Assembly: GCA_047633175.1 (NCBI GenBank)
Contig: JBLIEQ010000001.1
Coordinates: 340,914 to 404,913, forward strand
Direction: 5' to 3'
Length of the DNA stretch: 64,000 bases
Origin: Motiliproteus sp047633175
GTDB taxonomy: Bacteria > Pseudomonadota > Gammaproteobacteria > Pseudomonadales > Balneatricaceae
Below the pieces are notes generated by a model. It saw only the letters and a program-made list of their open reading frames with translations. It made no database searches and was not told the origin of the DNA. Shown here piece by piece: positions 26,865 to 35,148 of this stretch. A program made the translations under genes and the position numbers. Numbering within the stretch: position 1 is the first letter of the stretch; each line of letters begins with the position of its first letter.

Positions 26865-26976
26865 CAAGGCACTTAAACGTAAATAAAATTGTTGGTTAGG
26901 TTTCGTTCCTCAACATTATAACCAACAATTTTAGTCCGCTTAGTGTGGCGTTTAACAGTCTCCATGGGCGTTAGGC
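26861..26976 (+). mobile_element. attC-like integron recombination site
   Basis: Begins CTAACAAGGC at the gene stop and ends GGGCGTTAGGC, giving outer boxes CTAAC and GTTAG that pair. TTAAACG near the left and CGTTTAA near the right pair as inner boxes. The centre is a long hairpin, AAAATTGTTGGTTA (26886-26899) with TAACCAACAATTTT. The imperfect inverted structure of about 116 bases, the GTTAGGC core site and the overlap with the cassette stop codon match attC sites of VCR-like length. No integrase gene and no second attC were seen in the window. Confidence 0.6.
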
Positions 26977-27593
26977 TTGTGTGGTAGCTGCCTGCTATCG
27001 GGCGATTGTTACTTCATCCCTAAGCCTGATTTTTCCTCTAACTACTCTGATTAACCGAGCCTGTTCGGTTGCCTGTTGGGTTGTCGTTCGGTTAACGAAA
27101 CTTAACGCTAAGCCAATAAATTTAACGCTAAGCTTAACGCCCCCATCCGGCCCGTTATCGTTCTCCCACATTCAACAGCCATGTAAGAGTACGACCATGC
27201 CATAGAGGAGCCAGGGTCAGGAGCCAGGGTCAGGCCTTACATTTGACAGGGGGAGCCAGGGTCAGGCCTTACATTTGACATGCAAAGCGTAAGGACTGAC
27301 CTCCGTGACCTTCCTAGTCCAACGCTGGCAGCACACTGGCAACATTGCCGGACTACTTTCTATCCACATAGACCCAATGGTTGACCTCATTGGTATTATT
27401 CAGTCATTAAACAGCTTAAACTGTGTGATGTTAATATTTTCACAAGAACATAGTGGCTAGGGTTTAAGCAAATGACTAAATCATTAAACATCCTCACTCA
27501 TGAAAAGCTGGAAACCCTATTTTTATAAAAACGCTAAAATAATTTAACGATCATCAATCAAAGAGCTGCTATCTGTATGGGTACAATTAAATA
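26977..27593. other. Gene-free stretch with repeats after the attC-like site
   Basis: Contains TTAACGCTAAGC twice (about 27103-27136) and then two inverted GGTCAGGCCTTACATTTGAC copies. The remainder up to the next gene becomes AT-rich and carries no clear gene or hairpin terminator. Confidence 0.5.
27227..27279 (-). repeat. Two GTCAAATGTAAGGCCTGACC elements in reverse orientation
   Basis: GGGTCAGGCCTTACATTTGA occurs at 27227-27246 and 27259-27278, each followed by C, with a 32-base period. A further partial AGCCAGGGTCAGG precedes them. Together with 25106-25127 they form an inverted bracket around the DUF4365 pair and the attC-like site. Confidence 0.85.
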
Positions 27594-28088
27594 ATGAACC
27601 TTTTTGTTTTTCAATTTGTGATTAAACAATGGGACAAAAGCCAGAACACGCTTGACCATCAAGCCGAAAGGGCCGCAATCCCTGATCGTTATAGCATAAA
27701 AAATAAGCCCACTTATAAAGTGTTAGGAAAACCTTGTGTGCTTGAGCAACATGGTGATGATCTGCCTACCAATGTTTTCAAAGCAGGCCGAATAAATACT
27801 GCTGTTTTTCCAAATAATTACATTCAGCTGGATCGCTTCATGGTAACGAATGATCCTAAAGGTGACCGGCTGGAATATTGGATCAATGGTGAAATAGAAA
27901 AAACTATTGGTCTTTTAAACAACGGCTGGATCCAATCTCGTTATCGATGGCGTTATAGTGTGATAGAAGGCGGGCAAATATATTGGATGTATGAAGAGGT
28001 TATTCTTAATGCGGCTTGTCTGGATGAGAATGAATTAGAACAAGATTATTTTTTAAAAACAGAACCTGAAATTATTTTTGAGGGCTGA
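27594..28088 (+). CDS. Hypothetical protein, AT-rich orphan
   Basis: Protein of 164 residues that I do not recognise. It starts MNLFVFQFVIKQWDKSQNTL, and the middle part has Trp/Tyr-rich beta-like text such as YIQLDRFMV, LEYWINGEI and RYRWRYSVIEGGQIYWMYEE. There is no signal peptide or membrane segment and no evident nucleotide-binding motif. The ribosome-binding site is weak, so the start is uncertain. Codon use is AT-rich like the DUF4365 pair to its left, so it may have arrived with it. It lies head-to-head in convergence with a NERD-domain gene 71 bases away. Confidence 0.55.
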   Translation: MNLFVFQFVIKQWDKSQNTLDHQAERAAIPDRYSIKNKPTYKVLGKPCVLEQHGDDLPTNVFKAGRINTAVFPNNYIQLDRFMVTNDPKGDRLEYWINGEIEKTIGLLNNGWIQSRYRWRYSVIEGGQIYWMYEEVILNAACLDENELEQDYFLKTEPEIIFEG

Positions 28089-28159
28089 TATTGTTCGTAA
28101 GCCCCGCCCACGCTGCTAGACCGGACCCTGTGTCCCTGTGGCCCTCCTAGACCACCATC

Positions 28160-28939
28160 TCATAACGCCTTAGGTAATACTGAACGGCATTTAGGAAAGC
28201 TGGAACAACCCCAAAACTGATTACCCTTGTTCTGACCTTTCTTGGCTTCTCTCAAGACCATAGGGCTACTGCACTTGGGACATTTTGGATCTGTATTCTT
28301 CTGTTTCACGATGTCTTTAACGTGCTTTACATGCTCAACATGTGTCTTGATGGATCGGGTGAGTCTGCCTGACTCGATCTTCTGAACGACCAGCCGAACC
28401 TGCACATCTGATAAAACCGGCTCCGTTCTGGACTTGATATATCTGATGAAGCCGCCTGCAAAAGTAACATTCTCAGGCATATCCGTCTTGAAGGCACTGT
28501 CACCTACAAAGACTATCAAAGAGTAGATATGCTCCGGCTTGATATCTAAGGCGGTTTCCAATGTCTTCACGTGTTTATAGTTCTGACGCAGGGGGTTCTG
28601 AAACTTAGATTTGTGTTTGAATATTTGTTGAGTCCAATAGGGCTGGTTAGCAGACCCAAAGATCCAACCCTTCATGTTCTTGGTTTCAATTACGAAGACA
28701 CCAAACCGAGAGACGATGATGTGATCAATCTGAGTGGTACCATCCTCTGTGGGGAGAGTGACATTCTTTATTAAGTGGTACTGTTTGCGGTCCAATAAGA
28801 ACTTAACGGCCAAGTTCACCTGAACCTCGCCTATGAAGCCTTTGAACCAGGGCGACTTGAAGAGAGTAATCGCAGTAAAAAGAGGTATCAGATACCAAAG
28901 AGCACTGTAGATCTGGTTCAATACAGGTGTAAAGTCCAT
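28160..28939 (-). CDS. NERD nuclease-related domain protein with C-terminal zinc finger
   Basis: Protein of 259 residues. A hydrophobic N-terminal segment (LWYLIPLFTAITLF, about 13-27) suggests membrane attachment. The NERD domain follows (about 35-150), with GEVQVNLAVKFLL, TTQIDHIIVSRFGVFVIETKNMKGWIFG and later QNPLRQNYKHVKTLE. The D-H-I, E-T-K pattern is the PD-(D/E)XK-like core. The C-terminus carries a topoisomerase-type zinc ribbon: CPKCSSPMVLREA, then FWGCSSFPKCR. NERD proteins are thought to process DNA or RNA; the target here is unknown. It is surrounded by other accessory genes (SRAP, MazEF, DUF4365). Confidence 0.85.
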   Translation of the reverse strand: MDFTPVLNQIYSALWYLIPLFTAITLFKSPWFKGFIGEVQVNLAVKFLLDRKQYHLIKNVTLPTEDGTTQIDHIIVSRFGVFVIETKNMKGWIFGSANQPYWTQQIFKHKSKFQNPLRQNYKHVKTLETALDIKPEHIYSLIVFVGDSAFKTDMPENVTFAGGFIRYIKSRTEPVLSDVQVRLVVQKIESGRLTRSIKTHVEHVKHVKDIVKQKNTDPKCPKCSSPMVLREAKKGQNKGNQFWGCSSFPKCRSVLPKAL

Positions 28940-29057
28940 TTCGTATCGTCCTGCTAGATACCCGTTCCCATCAACGGGTAATAGACTCAGAGTATCCCAA
29001 GAAGCGCAGAGAACGCCATGGTTGATTTGATGCGCCTATCTCAAGTCAGACCTCCAG

Positions 29058-29092
29058 CAACCAACAACCAACAACCAACAACCAACAACCAA
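29058..29092. repeat. Five 7-bp tandem units (CAACCAA)
   Basis: A perfect short tandem repeat 20-50 bases downstream of the SRAP gene's stop. It could vary in copy number; no function is visible. Confidence 0.8.
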
Positions 29093-29110
29093 CAATCAGC
29101 AACCAGAGAA

Positions 29111-29698
29111 TCAAGCCTTTACCGGAACAACCCTAATCCCATCCCCCCCGCTAGCGATCATCGCTGAAAGCGGAACCATAGCCTGCTCCCCCAGCCAAAC
29201 ATCCAGGTCTTGCGGCCTGATCAGCAACGGCATTCTGGTGTGGTACTCGGCACACTCGCTGTTGGCGGCGGTGGTGAGGGTAACCAATTGCCGAGCGCCC
29301 TCTTCGGCGGCTGGCGGGTACCAGATCGCTGCCATCAACAGCGGTGAGCCCTCTACGTGCTGGAAGTGGTACTTCTGCTTCTTGGGTCCGCCTTCGTCCC
29401 GCCACTCGAACCAGCCGCTACAGGGCAGGATGCAGCGCCGCTCCCTGAAGGCCTGTTTGAAGGTCGGCTTCTGGTCGACGGTTTCGGCTTTGGCATTGAT
29501 CAGCAGCTGCTTGGACCAGCTCGGCTTGATGCCCCAGGAGGCTTCTAGCTGATCAAGCTGGCCTAGATGTGAAACGATGGCTTGCATTGCCTGGGTCGGG
29601 CGTAGATCTCGATTGCTAGGGGCATGAAAATTGAACCCCAACAGCTCTCTAATCTCTCGGGAGAGTCTTTCGCCCTGAATATCTATTCGGCCACACAT
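29111..29698 (-). CDS. yedK: SOS response-associated peptidase family protein (SRAP/HMCES type)
   Basis: Protein of 195 residues beginning MCGRIDI. In this family Cys2 becomes the N-terminal residue and forms a thiazolidine link to abasic sites in single-stranded DNA. The other active-site blocks are NAKAETVDQKPTF, with the conserved Asn, CILPCSGWFEW, with the catalytic Glu, and CAEYHTRMPLLI, with the catalytic His. All are intact. The family shields abasic sites during replication. The length is slightly shorter than E. coli YedK but complete. Confidence 0.93.
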   Translation of the reverse strand: MCGRIDIQGERLSREIRELLGFNFHAPSNRDLRPTQAMQAIVSHLGQLDQLEASWGIKPSWSKQLLINAKAETVDQKPTFKQAFRERRCILPCSGWFEWRDEGGPKKQKYHFQHVEGSPLLMAAIWYPPAAEEGARQLVTLTTAANSECAEYHTRMPLLIRPQDLDVWLGEQAMVPLSAMIASGGDGIRVVPVKA

Positions 29699-29864
29699 GG
29701 TGATACCTGCTGCGTTGACTCACTGAAAATTCATCGTTGAAGACAACGTACTACGTTAGAGAATAACGCCACGAGTTACAAAGACTACAAATCAGGAGTT
29801 TACTCCTCCATCTTTTGGACTATTGAAGAAAATATGTCGTCGAGCTTTAGGTAGCTGATTCTAA

Positions 29865-30263
29865 CTAACCCCCGTCTTCCTCACTATTCTCGGCCACTGA
29901 TGCTAGCGCCTCTTCAACCGGTAGTAGAGCCATCAGTTTGAGCAAGGTCTCATCCATCACTTCCGGCTTAGCTTTAGCCTTGAATTTAATGTTGCGCGCT
30001 TTCCAATCCATGGTTTGCACCAAGTTTGAACAAACGACACTTGGCGAATCTAGGTTATCGACCTTAACCTCAAAGGGCCCGCCGCGTACGTGCGTGCTGA
30101 TCGGGCAGCACATCATAAAACCGGTTTGCCTGTTGTAAGATTTAGTCGTAAGCACTAGTGCGGGGCGTTTCTTGCCTATCTCCTTGCCCTTGGTCGGCTC
30201 GAAATCGATAAATACAATATCGTTCCGCTCTGGAATGTACTGTTTAGTATTGCTGTGTTTCAT
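29865..30263 (-). CDS. MazF/PemK family mRNA interferase toxin
   Basis: Protein of 132 residues. The text GKKRPALVLTTKSYNRQTG and MMCCPISTHVRGGPFEV is the SH3-like core of MazF/PemK toxins, with the usual basic R-P near residue 33 and Ser/Thr in the CPIST loop. Members cleave mRNA at short sites and are blocked by their antitoxin. The start lies 11 bases after the stop of the AbrB-type gene upstream, in the standard antitoxin-then-toxin order. The C-terminal acidic tail is longer than in E. coli MazF. Confidence 0.88.
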   Translation of the reverse strand: MKHSNTKQYIPERNDIVFIDFEPTKGKEIGKKRPALVLTTKSYNRQTGFMMCCPISTHVRGGPFEVKVDNLDSPSVVCSNLVQTMDWKARNIKFKAKAKPEVMDETLLKLMALLPVEEALASVAENSEEDGG

Positions 30264-30274
30264 GTTCTTGCCTT

Positions 30275-30565
30275 CTACCAGCCTAGCTCGCCTGCGGTTG
30301 GCTCAAACGCTTCGTCTACATGAGCAGCTTCGGGTGTTAGACCTTCCAGTAAGCGGGCCTCTGAATATGGGTTGCTGTATGGGCTGGCTTTCTTTTTCTT
30401 CTTGAGTGGACGGATCAAAAGACCATTACCTTCGTTAGTGATTTCGAGCGGGGTACCTTCGCTGATCCCCGATGACGCCAGAAGCGATGCAGGCAACCGA
30501 ACCGCGAGACTGTTTCCCCAGCGCTGTGCCTTCGGCGTTCTCGCTGGCTTGTGTAGTGTTGACAT
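30275..30565 (-). CDS. MazE/AbrB-type antitoxin
   Basis: Protein of 96 residues when started at ATG 30565, which has AAGGA 8 bases upstream; a longer frame extends to 30712 without such a site. The SpoVT/AbrB swapped-hairpin domain reads AQRWGNSLAVRLPASLLASS, and EGTPLEITNEGNGLLIRPL completes it. The C-terminal part is the expected toxin-wrapping tail. It pairs with the MazF-type gene next to it and probably represses its own promoter, as the family does. Confidence 0.87.
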   Translation of the reverse strand: MSTLHKPARTPKAQRWGNSLAVRLPASLLASSGISEGTPLEITNEGNGLLIRPLKKKKKASPYSNPYSEARLLEGLTPEAAHVDEAFEPTAGELGW

Positions 30566-30758
30566 CGTCAGTGTCCTTCTCATATCTGTCTTGGATTCGT
30601 TTTTGGCCTTACAACCAGAAGTATATCCATTGTATATACTGCCTTCAATAAACCCTTCTTGATTACTCTCTCTTAAACGCCATACGAACCAGGCCCCGCA
30701 GCTGCTTATCACTATACTGAAGCGGCCCTACCCTCAGGGTGGGAACGTTGGATAACGG

Positions 30759-31607
30759 ATGAGTGACACTATGGAAATCTTGAGTCAGCTGCAACAGCTG
30801 CTGGGTAGCAGTCTAACGGAAGTGGGTCAGGCGATAACGGCGTATCTGCCCCGTTTGTTTACGGCGTTGTTACTGCTGCTGCTGGGCTGGGGGCTGGCTC
30901 GTCTGAGTCAGGGTTTTATTCGACGTTTCGGCCAAGGTGTTGACCGTTTAACCGCCTGGCTGCATCACCAGGCGGTGCCGACAGCGGCGCCGCTGGCGAA
31001 CTCACCGTCGATGATTTTAGCCCGAATCATCTACTGGCTGGTGTTGTTGCTGTTCGCTACCGCCGCCGCAGAATCGCTGGGGTTACCGGGTTTTACCGAC
31101 TGGGTTGGCCGCTTCATGCAGTATCTGCCTAACCTGTTTAGCTGCATTATTATCATTGTTGTCGGGGTGTTGTTAGCAGGTCTGGTACCGGGAGTTATTA
31201 CCAGGATGGCGTTGGCGCAGGGCTACGGTTCGGCACAGCTGCTGGGGCGCAGCGTGCAGCTGTTGATCATTGTTATTGCGGTATTGCTGGGTATCGGCAA
31301 TCTGGGTGTGAATATCCGCCTGCTGGTCAACCTGATCACCCTCGCGGCGGCCTCGGTGCTGGGGGGCCTGGGTTTGGCTTTTGGTCTGGGTGCCCGCCAG
31401 CAGGTCAGTAATATTATTGCCGCCCAGAGTCTGCAATCGTTATATCAGCCCGGCCAGCGGATCCGTATTCAGGATATCGAAGGGGAGATTATAGCGTTCA
31501 CCTCTAAGGCGGTGCTGGTTAAGACCAGCGCGGGACAGGCTGCGATTCCTGCAGCGTTATTCAGTGAGCAGGTGACGCTGCTGATCGAGGAGCGAGCAGA
31601 TGACTGA
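30759..31607 (+). CDS. Small mechanosensitive-channel-like membrane protein
   Basis: Protein of 282 residues with about four to five membrane segments (near 28-48, 85-105, 118-142, 165-185 and 188-208). The last resembles the MscS pore helix, AAASVLGGLGLAFGLGARQQV, followed by VSNIIAAQSL and a small beta domain, PGQRIRIQDIEGEIIAFTSKAVLVKT. It lacks the large C-terminal cage of MscS, like the short CmpX/TM-helix-repeat group. It overlaps the next gene by eight bases, forming an operon with two MgtE-type genes. Confidence 0.8.
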   Translation: MSDTMEILSQLQQLLGSSLTEVGQAITAYLPRLFTALLLLLLGWGLARLSQGFIRRFGQGVDRLTAWLHHQAVPTAAPLANSPSMILARIIYWLVLLLFATAAAESLGLPGFTDWVGRFMQYLPNLFSCIIIIVVGVLLAGLVPGVITRMALAQGYGSAQLLGRSVQLLIIVIAVLLGIGNLGVNIRLLVNLITLAAASVLGGLGLAFGLGARQQVSNIIAAQSLQSLYQPGQRIRIQDIEGEIIAFTSKAVLVKTSAGQAAIPAALFSEQVTLLIEERADD

Positions 31608-32526
31608 TCTGCTGGCATCCACATTGTTGCTCAATTACCCGCAGGATGCGGCGCGAGCGCTGGAGACTCAGGACTCTGCGGATGTTGCCGAGCTGCTGCG
31701 GGCGGCGCCAGAACCTGTGGCGGCCAGGGTGCTCGGCTGGCTGTCGGTCCCTAAGCAGGCCGCGTGTGTTCAGCGGCTGGCGGATACCAAGGTCGTGGCC
31801 CTGCTGCAACAGCTGCCGACCGCTAGCTGTTCGCAACTGCTGCTGCAACTGGACGGGGTGCGCCGTAAGAGGCTGCTGCAGTCATTACCGCTGGCGCGGA
31901 ATTTGGCGCTGAAGGTGCTACGCAGCTTCCCCGTCGGGACGGCAGGCGCTGCGATGGACCCCCTGGCAGCCACATTGCCGCTGGGGATCCCTGTCGACGA
32001 GGCGCTCAAACGTCTGCGGTCACTGACCCAGTCGGTGCAGCATCAGGTCTTTATTGTTGACGAGGCACGGCATCTGCTGGGGCGGGTCAGCACTGGTGAT
32101 CTGCTGCTGGCGAACCGCAAGACCGCTATCGATACGCTGATCAATACTCAGGGGCCGGTTTTTGCGGCACACGCCCGTCTGGATACCTATGAATTTCACC
32201 CGGCCTGGATCAATGAAACGCTGATCCCTATTACCGACAGCAAGGGCCTGTTTCTGGGCGCATTAAGCCAGAATGCCCTTATTGCGGCGCTGTACCCAAC
32301 GAATCCTGCGGCCGGTCTGGCGCAGCAGGACCACAGTGAGCGCACAGGGGGGCTGAGCGGCGGCTGGATCGATCTGGCTGATGCCCTCTGGTCGATGCTG
32401 GGCTGGCTGCTTAACGGCCCTGCTGAGGGCGCCTCTAAGCCTTCCTCTAAGCTCTCCTCTAAGCCCTCCTCTAAGCCCTCCTCTAAGCCCGTCCGTCAAT
32501 CTTCGGAGACCTCCCATGAGCGCTGA
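31600..32526 (+). CDS. Soluble MgtE N-domain/CBS-like protein
   Basis: Protein of 308 residues resembling the cytosolic sensor half of the magnesium channel MgtE: a superhelical N domain (about 1-125) and a CBS-pair-like region (about 125-230; HQVFIVDEARHLLGRVSTGD is one CBS motif). It has no membrane segments. The tail is a low-complexity repeat of KPSS units. Its start overlaps the channel gene upstream and its end overlaps mgtE by 11 bases, so all three are probably translated together. A free sensor subunit beside a full MgtE suggests regulation of magnesium flow; this is inference. Confidence 0.7.
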   Translation: MTDLLASTLLLNYPQDAARALETQDSADVAELLRAAPEPVAARVLGWLSVPKQAACVQRLADTKVVALLQQLPTASCSQLLLQLDGVRRKRLLQSLPLARNLALKVLRSFPVGTAGAAMDPLAATLPLGIPVDEALKRLRSLTQSVQHQVFIVDEARHLLGRVSTGDLLLANRKTAIDTLINTQGPVFAAHARLDTYEFHPAWINETLIPITDSKGLFLGALSQNALIAALYPTNPAAGLAQQDHSERTGGLSGGWIDLADALWSMLGWLLNGPAEGASKPSSKLSSKPSSKPSSKPVRQSSETSHER

Positions 32527-33823
32527 GCAGAGTCTGGCGGTTAAGGCGTTACAGGCCGCTTTTTTGGACCAGCATCCGACAGAGGCAACCCGAATGCTGG
32601 AAAAGCTGCCCGGAGTTCAGATCGCAGCACTCCTGTCCCAGCAGCCGCTCTCTGTGAGCCTGAAGATCTGGGAACGCCTGGTGCCCGATATCGCGATGCG
32701 AGCGCTCGAACCGCTTTCCCCTAAACAGCGTGCCGAGCTGTTCACCCGGGTCGATCCTGCGCGCACCGTGACCTGGCTTGCGGGCTGCAGTCCCGAGCTA
32801 CGCGCCCAGTATTTAGCCCAGCTGCCCGAGCCGCTGGCTGCCGAGCAGCAGAGCCTGCTGGCTTTTCCGGCGAACTCCGCCGGTTCCCTGATGGATCCCC
32901 GAGTGCTGGTGTTCCGACCCTCGATGACCGTCAAAGAGGGACTGCAGCGGTTGCGCAGCAGCGGCAGGCGCGATGTGCGCAGTGTCTTTATGGCCGACGA
33001 CGAGGGCCGGCTGCTGGGCTCGGTGACGCTGCAGGCGCTGGCATTAGAGCTGCCCTCGACGCGGTTATCGGCCCTGATGCAGCCGGTCGTGGCTTTCGTG
33101 GACAGTGTGGCCTCCAGAGAGGAGGTGGTGTCCAAGCTGCAGGACGATAAGCTGACCGATCTGCCGGTTGTCGATATCGGCGGCCAGTTGATCGGTGTGG
33201 TACGCCCCTACGCGCTGATAACGGCGGTCGAAAATGAAACCAGTGCCAAGTTGCAGATGATGGTCGGTGTCAGCAAGGATGAGCGCGCGCTCTCCTCTGT
33301 CGCCTTTTCGGTCAGCAAACGCCTGCCCTGGCTACAGATCAACCTGCTGACGGCTTTTCTGGCGGCCTCGGTGGTGGGGCTGTTTGAAGCGACGATCGCT
33401 CAGTACACGGCGCTGGCGGTGTTGCTGCCGGTCGTCGCCGGGCAGTCGGGTAACACCGGTGCCCAGGCGCTGGCGGTAACGATGCGCGGCTTAGCGCTTA
33501 GAGAGGTACGTATCAGCCATTGGCCGCGTTTATTGCTCAAAGAGGCCTATGTGGGATTTTTCAACGGTCTGGCGGTCGCCCTGGTCACCGGCCTGGGTGT
33601 GTGGCTCTGGAGCGGATCCCAGGCGCTGGCGCTGGTTATCCTGGTCTCCATGGTTATCTCGATGGTCATTGCCAGCGTCTCCGGGGCCCTGATCCCGGTT
33701 ATTCTCACCAAGATAGGCCAGGACCCGGCGCAGTCATCCAGTATTTTTTTAACGACGGTGACCGATGTCGCAGGTTTTTTCAGTTTTCTCGGCATCGCCA
33801 CCCTGCTCGTTAACCAGCTTTGA
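32516..33823 (+). CDS. mgtE: Magnesium transporter MgtE
   Basis: Protein of 435 residues with the N domain, a CBS pair (SVFMADDEGRLLGSVTLQAL; LTDLPVVDIGGQLIGVV) and the five-helix pore. The pore has the signature VLLPVVAGQSGNTGAQALAV, which lines the magnesium path, and the closing VTDVAGFFSFLGIATLL with the selectivity Asp. ATG 32516 (MSAEQSLAV) is chosen over a longer frame because it avoids an N-terminus read from the neighbouring Ser/Lys repeat and leaves a normal length. Confidence 0.93.
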   Translation: MSAEQSLAVKALQAAFLDQHPTEATRMLEKLPGVQIAALLSQQPLSVSLKIWERLVPDIAMRALEPLSPKQRAELFTRVDPARTVTWLAGCSPELRAQYLAQLPEPLAAEQQSLLAFPANSAGSLMDPRVLVFRPSMTVKEGLQRLRSSGRRDVRSVFMADDEGRLLGSVTLQALALELPSTRLSALMQPVVAFVDSVASREEVVSKLQDDKLTDLPVVDIGGQLIGVVRPYALITAVENETSAKLQMMVGVSKDERALSSVAFSVSKRLPWLQINLLTAFLAASVVGLFEATIAQYTALAVLLPVVAGQSGNTGAQALAVTMRGLALREVRISHWPRLLLKEAYVGFFNGLAVALVTGLGVWLWSGSQALALVILVSMVISMVIASVSGALIPVILTKIGQDPAQSSSIFLTTVTDVAGFFSFLGIATLLVNQL

Positions 33824-33831
33824 GTGTTGCG

Positions 33832-34812
33832 CTACAGAAACACCGCTTCGATATCGAAACTGGACTGCTTACCCAGTTTATCTCCCGATGCCTGCAACCA
33901 GTCCTCCGCATGCTGCTTGCCACTGGCCTTGAGTTCACAGAGAAACGCCCAGCGAGTATCGTATTTACTCTCTCGGGACATGGCGTTCATATAGTCTGAG
34001 CTGTCAATCAGATGGAAGCGCAGCTTCTTGAAGCGCCTTTCCAGGGAACCCGCCAGCCAGGATTTTCTCGCGTACTTACCGGTGTAGGCGATCGCCCGCA
34101 TCTCCCGTAAGAAGGTGCTGTGGAAGCCTATCTCTGCGATCCGCTCTGATATTTGCGCGGCGTTTCTGGGGACAAAATCGATCGTTAGGGGTTGCAGATG
34201 GACGATCAACAGATCCGCCGCCTTGCAATCAAAAATAAGCGGATATACCGCCGGATTACCGGAAAACCCCCCGTCCCAATAGAACTCCCCCTCAACCTCC
34301 ACCGCCTTGTGCAGCGTCGGCAAGCAGGCGGATGCCAGTAGTCGCGCGTCATCAAGTTCGGTTTCTCTGAACAGGCAGATCTTGCCGGTGCGGACCTGGG
34401 TCGCCGCGATAAAAAGCTTAAAGGGAGGGGCGGTGCGTAACGCCTCAAAGTCGATCAGCTCGGTGACTATCTCCTGCAGCGGGTTATAGTCCAGCAGATT
34501 TAGGTCGTACGGTGAGAGTTTATGCGTCAGCGCCAGCATCATCTGGTTCAGCGAGTCGCTCTGCAGCCACTGGGACTGCGAGCGCTGCGCGATGCTGCGC
34601 CAGAACAGCTCAAGCTTGGCGATCGCGCCCTCACGCCCCCCTTCGAGCCACCCCTGGGCCATGACCACGGCATTCATCGCCCCGGCGCTGCTGCCGCTGA
34701 TACCGTCAAAGGTCAGGTTGGGTTCCTCCAGTAAGCGGTCGAGCACGCCCCAGGTAAAGGCGCCATGAGCCCCTCCGCCTTGAAGCGCTAAACTAATCTT
34801 TTTGTCAGCCAT
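33832..34812 (-). CDS. Patatin-like phospholipase
   Basis: Protein of 326 residues with a Ser-Asp dyad. The oxyanion loop is LALQGGGAHGAFTWGVLD, the nucleophile elbow FDGISGSSAGAMNA (GxSxG) and the Asp lies in DGGFSGNPAVYPL. ATG 34812 is preferred to a longer frame because AAGGAG sits 6 bases upstream and the oxyanion motif then falls near residue 10. Bacterial members hydrolyse acyl chains from phospholipids; some use polyhydroxybutyrate. It is convergent with mgtE (8 bases apart) and divergent from the acyltransferase gene, a possible lipid-remodelling pair. Confidence 0.9.
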   Translation of the reverse strand: MADKKISLALQGGGAHGAFTWGVLDRLLEEPNLTFDGISGSSAGAMNAVVMAQGWLEGGREGAIAKLELFWRSIAQRSQSQWLQSDSLNQMMLALTHKLSPYDLNLLDYNPLQEIVTELIDFEALRTAPPFKLFIAATQVRTGKICLFRETELDDARLLASACLPTLHKAVEVEGEFYWDGGFSGNPAVYPLIFDCKAADLLIVHLQPLTIDFVPRNAAQISERIAEIGFHSTFLREMRAIAYTGKYARKSWLAGSLERRFKKLRFHLIDSSDYMNAMSRESKYDTRWAFLCELKASGKQHAEDWLQASGDKLGKQSSFDIEAVFL

Positions 34813-35148
34813 CCCGATCTCCTTGAGCCAATTGTTGCGCTGCAACATTTAATCTTCAGCTTAGTGCTAGAGTGGCGGGAATTCCATGCCGATCTTAAAA
34901 TTTATAAAAATACTTAAGATTATGTTTTATATAATATAAATAACAAATAAAGACTAAGAGAGACCTGATATCCGGAGAAAAAAGGGTCAGGGGCTTACGT
35001 TTTTATCCCTGGATTCAATGCGACAGCGCTCCAGAGAACAGGCCTTACTCTCGACAGAATTGACATTTTTTTGTCACCTCCTTGCCATGTGCCTGTCACC
35101 TTAAGCGGCTAATTTAGCCCCATAGTTGTTAAATTCAGGTGGCAAGCG
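34813..35148. other. Divergent intergenic region, AT-rich, with a repeat remnant
   Basis: Holds an AT-rich patch (about 34890-34950, including TTTATATAATATAAATAAC) likely to contain promoters for the divergent phospholipase and acyltransferase genes. It also holds AGGGTCAGGGGCTTAC (34983-34998), which resembles the GTCAAATGTAAG-type repeat in reverse orientation. Confidence 0.5.
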
